Source: Mayfieldus sp963841445
GTDB taxonomy: Bacteria; Actinomycetota; Thermoleophilia; Solirubrobacterales; 70-9
Assembly (NCBI GenBank): GCA_963841445.1
Contig: CAWJCP010000002.1
Coordinates: 1,612,001 to 1,676,000 of the forward strand
DNA: 64,000 nt
Direction: 5' to 3'
The translations under genes and the position numbers were made by a program. Shown here piece after piece: positions 37,428 through 46,822 of this stretch (positions are counted from its first letter, which is position 1; each line of letters opens with the position of its first letter). The notes under the pieces are model-generated. The model did not search any database. It had not been told where the DNA came from and worked only from the letters and a program-made list of their open reading frames with translations.

Positions 37428-38223
37428 TTGGCGGTGCAGGACGGGGCCGCCCAGCGCGACGACTGGGACCGGCATTGGGACGACTACGCCGAGGCCGCGG
37501 AGCAGAACCCGGCGCAGCGCTACCGGCGCAAGTCGTCTTCGACCTGCTCGGGCTCGGCGCCGAGCCCGGCGCGGGTCCTCGACGTCGGCAGCGGCCAGGG
37601 CGACTTCGCCGCCGAGCTGCTGGAGCGCCATCCCGGCGCCGAGCTGCTCGGCCTCGAGGTGAGCCCGGCGGGGATCGAGATCGCGCCGCGAAAGGCGCCG
37701 TCGGCCAGCTTCATGCTCCGCGACCTGACCCGAGCCGAGCCGCCACCCGCCGAGCGGCGCGACTGGGCCGACCCACGCCGTCTGCTCGGAGGTGCTCGAG
37801 CACGTCGACGACCCGCGGGCGCTGATCGCCAACGCGGCCCCCTACATGGCGCCCGGGCTGCCGGCTCGTCGTCACCGTCCCGGGCGGGCCGATGTCGGCG
37901 TTCGACCGCCACATCGGCCATCGCCGCCACTTCTCGCGCCGCCGACCTGCGCAACCTGCTCCGCGAGGCCGGGTTCGAGGTCGAGATGTCCGGCGGCGCG
38001 GGGTTCCCGTTCTTCAACCTCTACCGGCTCGTCGTGATCCTGCGCGGCCGCAGGCTCGTCGACGACGTGACCGCCTCCGAGGGCGGCTCGGAATCGCGGC
38101 TGGCGAATGCGGTGATGGCGGCCTTCCGGGCGCTGTTCAAGCTCAACCTGCCGCTCCGGCGCGGGGGCTGGCAGACCGTCGCGGTGGCCCGTCGCCCTGC
38201 CGCACGGCGGGCGCCGCGGCTGA
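37428..38223 (+). CDS. Class I SAM-dependent methyltransferase (about five apparent frameshifts)
   Basis: Joined across frames it gives about 255 residues: DDWDRHWDDYAEAAEQNPAQ at the N-terminus, RVLDVGSGQGDFAAELLE (SAM motif I), LLGLEVSPAGIEIA (motif II), CSEVLEHVDDPRAL, VVTVPGGPMSAFDRHIGHRR and a C-terminal FFNLYRLVVILRG. This is the methyltransferase type common in polysaccharide loci. Start may be TTG 37428 or GTG 37434. Breaks are near 37513, 37567, 37763, 37862 and 37936. The 3' boundary with the next gene is blurred, because the final frame stays open; a TGA at 38221 in a neighbouring frame is a candidate end. Confidence 0.72.
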
Positions 38224-38243
38224 GCGCCGGCTCGCCGAGCGCG

Positions 38244-41200
38244 ATGGAGGCGAGCCGGGCACAGCTCCGGCGCAGCGCGGCGATCCGGGTCTCGGTCGCG
38301 GTGCTGGTCGCCGCCGGCGTCACGACGCTGGCGATCCTGCCGCTCTGGGGCCCGCTCGACGTGCACACCGACGTGGTCGGCTATCCCGACCTTCAAGGAC
38401 TTCAACGTCTACAACTACTTCACCGCCTACTACCTGGCGTCGGGTTTTTCCCGCTCGCTGGCGCTGCTGCTCTTCTTCGCGCTGACCCGGCTCGGGCCGC
38501 GGCTCGGACTCGCCGGCACCGCCGCGCGCGGCGGCCTGCGGACCTGCTCGCGCGCCCGCGACGCAGCAACCGCGGCTCGCCGGCGAGCAACCGCTCGACG
38601 AGGCGCCGGAGGCGCGGCGCTGGGCGTCGTGCCGCGGCCAGGCTCGGCTTCGTCGGCGCGGTGCTCGGCTTCGAGATCGGGGTCGCCGCCAACACGCTGC
38701 GGGCCGGGATCCCGATCGGCGATCGTCGGCTACCCGCTGCTCGCCGCTGCTCGCCGCCGGCCTCGGCGGCTCGCTGCGGCGCGACTGGTCGCTGCAGGCG
38801 CGGCTCGCGGCCGTCAACTCGCTCGGCGCGGTGCTCACGGTCGTCGGCCTGCTCGTCGTCGCGCTGAACACCGAGGTGACCGTCGAACAGCACCGGCGAG
38901 GTCGTGCACTTCCACTGGTTCCCGCTCTGGCTCGCCCTGCCGCTGATCGCGGCCCTCGGCGCCGTCGTGGTCGTCGCGCTGCGCCGCGCCGTTCCGGCGC
39001 CGGGCGCTCTCGATCGAGCGCCGGGCGCTGCTGCTGATCGCGGCGCCGGTCGCTGCTGGTGCTCCTGCTCCAGGCGATGACCGGCGACCTCGGCTCGATC
39101 GACATGTTCCACCTCGGCGAGCAGCTCGGTCGGGCGCAGGCTCGTCGAGACGGCTATCTGCCCTGGCGTGACGTCGTGCTCACCCACGGGATCTTCCAGG
39201 ACGCGATCTATGCCTTCGGCCAGCGCCGTCTTCGGCGACAGCGTCTGGGGCTTCCTCGCCGGGGCCGGGATGATCATGAACCCGCTCTACCTGCTCTCGC
39301 TCTACTTCCTGCTCGTCTACCTGCTGGGCCGCAACTGGCTGTTGCTGCTCTTCGCGGCGCTGCTGATCGATCGGCACCGATTCTCGTCCCGGAGGAGTTC
39401 CGGCTCATCCTGATGGCCGCCGATCCTGCTGCTGCTGGCGACGCTGCCTGCGACGGCCGGCCGCCTGGAAGTCGGTGCTGCTCGCCTTCCTGGTCGTCGT
39501 CCAGGCGATCCTCACCCCGGAGGCGGTCCCGGTCGATCCCCGCCGTGGCCGTGGTGCTGGTGCTCTACGAGTGGTACTGGCGCGAGCCGGGCGCGAGGCA
39601 TCGCCGGCCTCGTTCGAGCGCACGATCTGGGTCGGCGCCGCCGGGATCGCTGTTCGCCGCCGTCTTCGCGGTCTACCTGGCCGCACGGGGCGCCCTTGAC
39701 GACTACGTCTACGTCTCGGTCAATCTCGTCCACGGCCACGCGCTCTCCGGCGGCGATGCCGCCGGCCCCGAACCCCGGGACCCTGACCGACGCCCAGTTC
39801 GACTTCCTCGCGCTGGCGCCGCCGGCGGCGATCCTGATCTCGTTCGCCTACGCGGTCGGCGCGGCTGCGGCTGCGGCGCGGCTTCTACCTCGAGGACTGG
39901 GTGATGGCCGCGAACGTGATCTTCCTGATCCTCTACTACCCGAAGTTCCTCGCCCGCATGGACACCGGGCACGTCTACCAGCCGTTCGTCGCGGCCCTGC
40001 CGCTGATCCTCTACATCCTCCTGCGCGCCGTCGGCGCCGCCGAGCGATCGATCCGCGGCTGGCGACCGGCCGCCTCGGTCGCCCGGCTGACCCTGCACCC
40101 GGTCAGCCTGCTGATCGTCGCCGTCACCGTCGTGATGACCTGGGGAACGCTGCACGACCGGGTCGAGAACGCGCGCGTCTTTCACCACGTGACGGTGTCC
40201 GAGCCGCCGCAGATCAAGCGGGTCGGCTACACGCAGGTCTTCGACGATCGCCGCCTACCGCGACGTCAAGCGCGTCGTCGACGCCTACCTCGGCCCCAAC
40301 GACCGCTTCTTCGACTTCTCCAACACCCCGGCGCTCTTCTTCTACCTCATGGACCGCGAGCCGAGCGACCCGCTGGTTCCACGTCAGCATCACCTATCCC
40401 GCCGAGCTCCAGCACGACCTGATCGACCGGCTCGCGAAGGCGCGCCCGAAGCTGATCGCCTTCGACAACGACAGCGATCCATTCCTCGGCGCTCTCCAAC
40501 TTCGACGGGATGCCGACCAGCGTCCACCTCTACGACACCAGCCAGTGGATCCTCGACCACTACAAGCCGCTGCTCTGGACGCATGGGATCACCTTCTACG
40601 CGCGCCGCGACCAGCCGCCGGCCTCGCAGGCGACCCTGCACCTTGAGATCCCCCTCGACGCATCGGGTCGCCTTCTCGGTCCAGCCCTGCCAATGGGGCG
40701 CCGCGCCCAACTTCCTCGACAGCGAGGCGCTGCCCAGCGCGGGTGAGAAGGGGGTCGGGGCCCGGGCCCGTCCGACCGCGAGCGCGGTGACGGTGGTCGG
40801 CTGGGCCGGGGACCCGAACGCCAAGCTGCCGGCCAAAGACGTGATCGCGACGGTCAACGGTCATATCGCCGGGCGCCAGCAGCCGAGCCTGAAGCGCCCC
40901 GACCTGGTCGCCTTCGGCCTCCCGCAGGGATTCATCCATGCCGGCTTCCAGCTCCAGGTTCCGGTCCCGAAGGGAGCCGACCTGCACCTCTACGGCGAGT
41001 CGCGAAACGGCAAGCTGACCGAGATCGTCGCCCAAGGCCGGAAGCCGCAGAAGGGGACGGTGCGAATCGACGGGCGCCGGGTGAAGCTGGATCCGAAGGC
41101 GGTCTACGGGCAGATCAACACCAAGACGCGGGCCGCGGCGATGAAGATCTCAAAGCCGCGGGGAGCGAGCTGGGCCGACTACCGTTATCTCGAGCTCGAC

Positions 41201-41422
41201 GCTCCCCCGGGCGGCTTCAGGAAGGGCACATTCAGTCTCTATGACGACCCCAGCCGTCCTTCGCCCGACCACGACATCATCTTCAACACCCTCGACGACT
41301 CGCCACAGCGCTACATCGTCCCGGTCGGCGCCTGCGCCCAGTGGCACGGATACCGCAGCAACGACCTCTACCTGAACCTCGCGCCGGGCCAGCCGCTCGC
41401 CGCCGTGCGCCTGCTCCGCTAG
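38244..41422 (+). CDS. Large multi-pass membrane protein, GT-C glycosyltransferase-like (about twenty apparent frameshifts)
   Basis: Joined frames give roughly 1040 residues. It starts at ATG 38244 with a basic N-terminus and a helix (VSVAVLVAAGVTTLAILPLW). Segments such as FNVYNYFTAYYLASGFS, LGFVGAVLGFEIGVAANTL, YLPWRDVVLTHGIFQDAIYA, NPLYLLSLYFLLVYLLG and PQIKRVGYTQVFD indicate about a dozen helices with outside loops, like lipid-linked-sugar glycosyltransferases. The C-terminal 330 residues from about 40400 are soluble and clean of breaks from 40700 on. Frame changes between 38392 and 40645 occur about every 100 nt and nearly all are +1. Function unassigned; a GT-C enzyme of the glycan locus is the best guess. 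Confidence 0.65.
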
Positions 41423-42915
41423 TTCCGCGCCTCGCGCCGGCTTTTGGCCTGCCGCAGCCAGCTCCCGACCCGCCAGCGGGGCGAGGCGGCGGCGGCACGG
41501 CGCAGCTTCAGGATTCGGCTCGCGGACCGGGCCGGGAGGATGATCGGGGCTCGGTCAAGCGACTCGGCGACCGCCGCAAGCTCGGATTCGGCGTCGTCGA
41601 AGGCGCCGCTCGCGGACGCGACGGTGACGGCGTCGATCGCCAGGACGCCGCACACCTCGGCGGCCCGGGTCAGGAACACGGTCATGGCGGCGTCGCCGTG
41701 CGCGGCCTCGAAGCGAAGCCCAGCGGCGCGAACCGCATCGAGGGGCACCGCATAGGCGGCCGGCACGGTCGGCCCGAGGCGCTCCTGGGCAAGCAGATCG
41801 AGGGCGTTGACCCGCAGCGGCCGCCCGGCTTCGATCAGCTCGGCGGCGGCGGTGCTCGCCAGACGCCGCTCCGGGACCGAAACCGCGCCGGCCTTCAGCA
41901 CGCGTCCCGACAGGGGCTCGTCGACCCTGAAGGCCTCGATCCAGCCAGGGGCGACGCGCGTCCTCGGGTCAAGGAAGAGCAGGTAGCGGCCGGCGGCGGC
42001 GGCGATCGCGGCGTTGAGGCACTCGGCGCCGTCGCCGGCTTCGACGGTCTCGAAATCGGCCCCGGTCTGGGCGGCGAGGTCGCTGCGCAGCCGTTCGGCG
42101 TCGGCGCCGCCCGCTTGCAGCAGGACGCTCGCGAAGGAGCGCGGCTCGTCGTCCGCGGGCGGGACCGCCCACCGGTACGGCTGCGAGGCGGCGGGCTCGC
42201 CGGGCTCGAAGCGGCGCACGAACTGGTAGGTGGCGCCGTGCGGCTCGCCGGCGCCGCGCAGCCGTCGCAGCAGGTCGCGAACCGGGGTGCCGGGACGCAG
42301 CATCGGAGCATCGGCGGGAAAGAGCTGATCGGGGCTGTCGGGGTTCTCGGTGTCTGCCTCGCCCGACCTGGGTCCAGCCAGTGCCGGCGAACAGGCGCCG
42401 CAGCTCAGCTGCGGAGAAGTAGCGGATGTGGGTGTCGTCGAGCAGGCCCTGCTCGGTGGGGTCCCAGCGCCCGAGCAAAAGCTTCGCGGCGACGTTGAGG
42501 TGGGTGACATTGGGGATGCTGACGATCAGCGAGCCGGGCCCTTCGAGCGACCGCACCGCGCGCAGCAGCGCATCGGGTCGAAGCAGGTGCTCGAGCAGGT
42601 CGGCAGCGAAGATCGCCGCGAGGGGTCGTCCCCCGACGATGTCGCGCAGCGCTGCGGCAAGCTCCTGGCTCGCCGGCGCCGAGGTCGACCCGATGGGTCT
42701 CGAAGCCTCGCCCCTTGACATCGGCGAGCGCGTCGGAGTCGACGTCGACGCCGACGTACGTCGAAGCCCCGCTCCCTTACCGGCTCCGCGAGCGGCGCCC
42801 GGCCGCAGCCGAGGTCGAGGACGACTCCGGAAGACCTTTCGGCCTGGTCGAGCAGCGCGACGCAATGGGCGGGTGCCGTCTCTGCCCCCTCGTAGCTGCT
42901 CGGGTAGCGCTTCAT
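41419..42915 (-). CDS. Methyltransferase fused to a GT2-like domain (three apparent frameshifts)
   Basis: About 497 residues. The N-terminal half is a class I methyltransferase: MKRYPSSYEGAETAPAH, VVLDLGCGRAPLAEPV (SAM motif), FAADLLEHLLRPDALLRA and SIPNVTHLNVAAKLLLGRW. After a charged linker comes a C-terminal domain that reads like a trimmed GT2: LNAAIAAAAGRYLLFLDPRTRVAPGWIEAF and DLLAQERLGPTVPAAYAVPL. Breaks lie near 42370, 42670 and 42760. Start ATG 42915; ATG 42951 would add 12 residues. It overlaps the convergent membrane protein gene by 3 nt and is divergent from hddA. Confidence 0.72.
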
Positions 42916-43012
42916 CGGGGCCCTGCCCGGGGGACCGGCTGCTGCGCTCATCGGCCGCCGATCATAGATGCCGAAATCTCGGCGATCCGCGCGGCGCGGG
43001 CGCCGGCGCCAC

Positions 43013-43042
43013 GACATCCGAGGGCGCGACTGATTCGATAGC
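43013..43042 (+). promoter_or_regulatory. Promoter-like element upstream of hddA, shared with gmhB
   Basis: GACATC at 43013 and the 17-bp block GCGACTGATTCGATAGC at 43026-43042, ending 5 nt before the hddA TTG. It is the only other copy of the gmhB element that I found in the window. Confidence 0.55.
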
Positions 43043-43047
43043 GCCCC

Positions 43048-44028
43048 TTGATCATCACCCGCACACCGCTTCGGATCACCCTCGGGGGCGGGGGCACCGA
43101 CCTGCCCTCCTACTACAGCCGCCGCGGCGGGGCGGTGCTTTCGGCGGCGATCAACAAGTACATCTACATCGCCGTCAACCAGACCTTCACCGACGACTAC
43201 TTCATCAAGTACTCGGAGCTGGAGCGCACCGAGGGAGTCGACGAGATCCAGCACCCGATCATCCGCGAGGCGCTGAAGATGCACCCGGTCGGGCCGGCGA
43301 TCGAGCTGGTCAGCTTGGCGGATATCCCGTCCGGGACCGGGCTCGGCTCATCGGGGGCGTTCACCGTCGGGCTTCTCCGCACGCTGTATTCGCTCAAGCG
43401 CGAGCACGTCGCCGCCGGCCAGCTCGCCGAGGAGGCCTGCCAGATCGAGATCGAGCGGCTCGAGCGCTCGGTCGGAAAGCAGGACCAGTACATCGCCGCC
43501 TTCGGCGGGCTGACCAACTTCGCGATCGAGCCCGACGGCCGCGTCCACGTCGAGCCGCTGCTGATCGCCCAGGAGACGATGATGGACCTCGAGGAGCGGC
43601 TGCTGCTCTTCTTCACCGGCTACGCCCGCGACGCCGAGACGATCCTCGAGGACCAGAAGCAGCGCTCCGAGACCGGCGACGAGGAGATGCTCGCCAACCT
43701 CGACGTCGTGGCGGAGATCGGCGAGCGGACCAAGGCGGCGCTGGAGGCCGGCGACACGCACCGCTTCGGCGAGCTGATGCACGAGCACTGGGAGAACAAG
43801 CGCAAGCGCAGCGCCGGAATGTCCTCCGACGCTGTCGACCGCTGGTACGAGGCCGGCCGCGAGGCCGGCGCGGTGGGCGGCAAGCTCGTCGGCGCCGGCG
43901 CCGGCGGCTTCCTGCTCTTCTACGCCGAGGACCAGGCGCCGCTGCGCGAGGCGATGGCGAAGGAGGGGCTGCGCGAGGTGCGCTTCTCCTTCGACCACGA
44001 CGGCTCGCGGCTCGTGGTTCGCGACTGA
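43048..44028 (+). CDS. hddA: D-glycero-alpha-D-manno-heptose 7-phosphate kinase (GHMP family)
   Basis: 326 residues of the GHMP kinase superfamily. IITRTPLRITLGGGGTDLP opens the protein as in HddA and related sugar kinases; LADIPSGTGLGSSGAFTVGL is the ATP-binding motif and VGGKLVGAGAGGFLLFY the C-terminal glycine motif. HddA phosphorylates the alpha-heptose 7-phosphate at C1. The TTG start at 43048 fits the conserved N-terminus exactly. Fucokinase-like relatives exist, but the gmhA/gmhB/hddC context supports heptose. It is uninterrupted, and hddC follows 28 nt downstream. Confidence 0.88.
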   Translation: MIITRTPLRITLGGGGTDLPSYYSRRGGAVLSAAINKYIYIAVNQTFTDDYFIKYSELERTEGVDEIQHPIIREALKMHPVGPAIELVSLADIPSGTGLGSSGAFTVGLLRTLYSLKREHVAAGQLAEEACQIEIERLERSVGKQDQYIAAFGGLTNFAIEPDGRVHVEPLLIAQETMMDLEERLLLFFTGYARDAETILEDQKQRSETGDEEMLANLDVVAEIGERTKAALEAGDTHRFGELMHEHWENKRKRSAGMSSDAVDRWYEAGREAGAVGGKLVGAGAGGFLLFYAEDQAPLREAMAKEGLREVRFSFDHDGSRLVVRD

Positions 44029-44056
44029 TGCGCCTGCCCGCCCCCGCCCCGAGCTG

Positions 44057-44770
44057 ATGCTCCAGTGCGTTGTGCTCGCGGGCGGGATCGGCACCCGCAT
44101 GCGACCGCAGACCGAGGAGATCCCCAAGGCGCTGATCCCGGTGCTCGACCGGCCGTTCTGCGACTGGCAGCTGGAGCTGCTCGCCGAGCGCGGCGTCGAG
44201 CGGGCCCTCTACAGCGTCGGCTACCGGGGCGAGATGATCCGCGACCACGTCGGCGACGGCAGCCGCTTCGGGCTTGCTGTCTCCTACGTTGATGAGGGCT
44301 CAAAGCTGCGCGGCACCGGCGGGGCGCTGCGGCTGGCGCTCGACGAGGGGGAGCTGGAGGAGGCCTGCTTCGTCCTCTACGGCGACTCATATCTGCCCGT
44401 CGACATGGCGGCGATCGAGGCCGCCTGGGAGGCGACTGAGCTGCCGGCGCTGATGACCGTGTTCAGAAACGACGGGCGATGGGATCACAGCAACGCGATC
44501 TATCGCGACGGCAAGGTCGTCCTCTACGACAAGGAACGCCCCGCCGACCGGGTCGAGGAGATGCGCTGGATCGATTACGGGCTATCGGTGCTCAGTAGGG
44601 CGGTCGTCGAGCGGGTCCCCGCCGATGGCGTCAGCGACCTCGCCGACCTGACCCGCGACCTCAGCCGAGAGGGACAGCTCGCCGGCTATGAGGTCAGCGA
44701 GCGCTTCTATGAAGCCGGCTCGCCGCAGGGGCTCGCCGACCTGGAGCGCTATCTGTCAGAAGCTGGCTGA
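44057..44770 (+). CDS. hddC: D-glycero-alpha-D-manno-heptose 1-phosphate guanylyltransferase
   Basis: 237 residues of the nucleotidyltransferase family. VVLAGGIGTRMRPQTEEIPK is the nucleotide/Mg-binding signature, with KALIPVLDRPFCDWQLELL, FVLYGDSYLP and RWIDYGLSVL. Related enzymes use many sugar 1-phosphates, but directly after hddA the heptose 1-phosphate guanylyltransferase (or equivalent) role is most likely, yielding GDP-heptose. GTP rather than another nucleotide is inferred. Start ATG 44057. Confidence 0.85.
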   Translation: MLQCVVLAGGIGTRMRPQTEEIPKALIPVLDRPFCDWQLELLAERGVERALYSVGYRGEMIRDHVGDGSRFGLAVSYVDEGSKLRGTGGALRLALDEGELEEACFVLYGDSYLPVDMAAIEAAWEATELPALMTVFRNDGRWDHSNAIYRDGKVVLYDKERPADRVEEMRWIDYGLSVLSRAVVERVPADGVSDLADLTRDLSREGQLAGYEVSERFYEAGSPQGLADLERYLSEAG

Positions 44771-44800
44771 CCACCACGCGAAGGCCGAGCGACCAGCCCG

Positions 44801-45538
44801 TCAAGCGAGATCGTTGCGAGCCTTCAGCAGCGCGACGGTGTTGCGGGTGTTCTCCTCGACGGCGAGCGCGAGCCGGATCGCGGCGGCGATGCCGAACAGC
44901 AGCAGCGCGTAGAAGGCAACTCCGAGCAGGCCGCCGATCAGGGTCACCGCGACATCGGATCCGTTGGCGCTGGCGGTGGCGGCGATCACGGCGATCGGGC
45001 CGAGCACCGCGACCAGCCAGCCAAGGGCGCCGTAGATGCTCGCGATCAGCTGTAGGGAGCGGAACTTGGCCGGGATCGCGGCGGCTGTTCCCTCCCCCTG
45101 GGGTGATCGCTCCTCGGCGGCGGCTGCTGCAGACTTCGCCTGCTGGCGCTCCGGGCGGCGCTCGTCGTCGCCCTGCCTCTCCTTGGTCGCCGGCGAGGGC
45201 TCTCGCTGGTTTTCGCCCGGATCCTGCCGCTGGGAGCGCTCCATCGAGCCGTTGATCGCGTCACGCGCCCGGTCGAGCACCGAGACCAGCTCGTCTTCCT
45301 CGAGCGGGTCCTGTTCGCTGTCGGAGCCGATGATCCGAAACTCGGATCCCTTCCCGGCTTCGCTTAGACCGACCTCGATCCGCGCCAGATGCTCGGAGTC
45401 GGAGTCGCTGAAAGCGACGATGCGGTCGCTCTCGACCGTCTCGATGCGCCAGTTGAGGCCATCGATCGCGTCGGTGCAGGCGACCATCGCATCGTCAATC
45501 GAAAGATCTGTTTGAAATTCGCCGGACAGGCTGGTCAT
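44801..45538 (-). CDS. Hypothetical two-helix membrane protein
   Basis: 245 residues from ATG 45538 with GGGAG 6 nt upstream. The N-terminal 90 residues form a small alpha/beta domain (DDAMVACTDAIDGLNWRIETVE, VAFSDSDSEHLARIEV) that recalls lipid-binding or SRPBCC-like folds. A highly charged Gln/Glu/Arg-rich linker follows, then two transmembrane segments (LGWLVAVLGPIAVIAATA, LIGGLLGVAFYALLLFG). Family not recognised. It is convergent with hddC, 30 nt from its stop. Confidence 0.6.
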   Translation of the reverse strand: MTSLSGEFQTDLSIDDAMVACTDAIDGLNWRIETVESDRIVAFSDSDSEHLARIEVGLSEAGKGSEFRIIGSDSEQDPLEEDELVSVLDRARDAINGSMERSQRQDPGENQREPSPATKERQGDDERRPERQQAKSAAAAAEERSPQGEGTAAAIPAKFRSLQLIASIYGALGWLVAVLGPIAVIAATASANGSDVAVTLIGGLLGVAFYALLLFGIAAAIRLALAVEENTRNTVALLKARNDLA

Positions 45539-45614
45539 GTCTGCTCCCGAGAAGCCCTGCAAGCATGAGCCTTTCGCAGCCGCCCGCCGCCGTCAAGCGA
45601 CAACCGTCGGGGCG

Positions 45615-46457
45615 CTAGCCCTTCTTGACCAGCTTGACCTTCTTGCGCTGCGTGTTGGGGACGCCGGGCAAACCGCCGCTTGGCGTGTAGGCCACCTTGA
45701 CCTTGAGCTTGACCTTGCCGCGGTTGAGCAGCGTCTTCTTCTTGCGACCCTTCGCCCGGATCAGCAGCCTTACCTTGCCTGGGGACGCGGCGCGAGCGGG
45801 ACGGTGCCTGCGCACGCCCTTGCCCCTCAGGGTCAGCCTCCCCGGCCCGGGCACGTGCACCAACAGCTTCGCTGTGCCCCTGCGAGTGTTTCGCTTCAGC
45901 TTGCCGAGCCTGTCGGTGGCGACATCGGCGTTGAACCCCACCTCGAGGCCCGCCCCGAGACCGAAGGGGCTGCCGGTCGCGCCGTCCGCCAACGCCGGAA
46001 TCCAGACTCCGAAGCCGGCGCCTGACACCTTGGCCCCTCCCAGCAGGTCGCCGCCATTGCTGTTGTCAACTCCGATCACCTGGCCGGCCGCGATCGGAAG
46101 CCGGACCGGAAAGGTCTGCGTGGCGACGCCGGAGGGAGCCTGCGGCCCGCTCGTGCCCGCGCCTTGGAGGGCCGTTCCCCCGGCCGGGGTCAGCACGCGG
46201 AGGCGGAACGGCCCGCCCGACGCATCGGTGATCCGCCAGCGAACGATGACGCCGGTCACCGGCGACGTCACATTGGCGCCGGGCTCCGGCAGAGCCCTAT
46301 TGACAAGGGTGAGCGGGTCGGAGAATCGCTGCTGGGTAAACGGGGCCGTCAACGGGCTGCCCACGGTCACGGTCCTCGCAGCGGCGCTGCCGCTGCCGAG
46401 CAGCGCAATCGACATCAGTCCCGCAATCGGGATCGAAAGAAGCCTCCTCAAACGCAT
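45615..46457 (-). CDS. Secreted protein with C-terminal Lys-rich module (third paralog)
   Basis: 280 residues from ATG 46457. Signal peptide (IAGLMSIALLGSGSAAA), then a beta-rich body (TGVIVRWRITDASGGPFRLRVL, FPVRLPIAAGQVIGVDN). It ends in a module with KVKVAYTPSGGLPGVPNTQRKKVKLVKKG, the same design as in the tandem pair at 46823-48757. No catalytic motif. Probably a cell-envelope or exopolymer-associated protein of a lineage-specific family. Confidence 0.7.
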   Translation of the reverse strand: MRLRRLLSIPIAGLMSIALLGSGSAAARTVTVGSPLTAPFTQQRFSDPLTLVNRALPEPGANVTSPVTGVIVRWRITDASGGPFRLRVLTPAGGTALQGAGTSGPQAPSGVATQTFPVRLPIAAGQVIGVDNSNGGDLLGGAKVSGAGFGVWIPALADGATGSPFGLGAGLEVGFNADVATDRLGKLKRNTRRGTAKLLVHVPGPGRLTLRGKGVRRHRPARAASPGKVRLLIRAKGRKKKTLLNRGKVKLKVKVAYTPSGGLPGVPNTQRKKVKLVKKG

Positions 46458-46614
46458 CGAAAAGAGGATACGGATGACCCGATTGGCGCGACTGATCCGA
46501 GTGCCAGGCGTGCCCCCAGCTTTTGACGCCGACCCGCAATGCAGGATTACCGTCCCCCGCGCCGCATATCGGGGGGAAGCGCTGCGTCCCGCCATCCGAT
46601 CGAGGAGATTTCAA

Positions 46615-46800
46615 ATGTCCTGCGTGCGTTGCGGTACCTGCTCGCTGATCGTCGAAGCCTCGCCGCGCCCACCCCGCTGGCGCTGCCCGAACTGCCGCTC
46701 GCTGAACGCGATCGGCCCAGCGCGCCTGACCCCCATGGCGGCGGCCCAGCCACCCAACGTGGCTCGGCCAGGGGCACTGACCAGGCGCCCGGGCGTGTAG
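46615..46800 (+). CDS. Small zinc-ribbon protein
   Basis: 61 residues. MSCVRCGTCSLIVEASPRP and RWRCPNCRSLN give two Cys knuckles, a complete zinc ribbon. ATG 46615 has GAGGAG 7 nt upstream. It is divergent from the secreted protein at 45615-46457, with a gap of about 157 nt, and convergent with the next one. A DNA- or protein-binding role is possible; no closer family is recognised. Confidence 0.6.
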   Translation: MSCVRCGTCSLIVEASPRPPRWRCPNCRSLNAIGPARLTPMAAAQPPNVARPGALTRRPGV

Positions 46801-46822
46801 CGGCGGCGCGGGCCTGCCCGCG

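Noticed and set aside
28811..41422. Programmed +1 frameshifting as the cause of the repeated frame breaks
   Set aside because: I looked for a shared slippery motif; contexts share only CpG or GpC near the break, and twenty events in one gene would not yield useful protein. Sequence error is the simpler reading, so it is kept only as a check.
28811..41422. Pseudogene cluster
   Set aside because: Breaks are nearly all +1, family motifs are intact between them, and nonsense mutations or larger deletions are missing.
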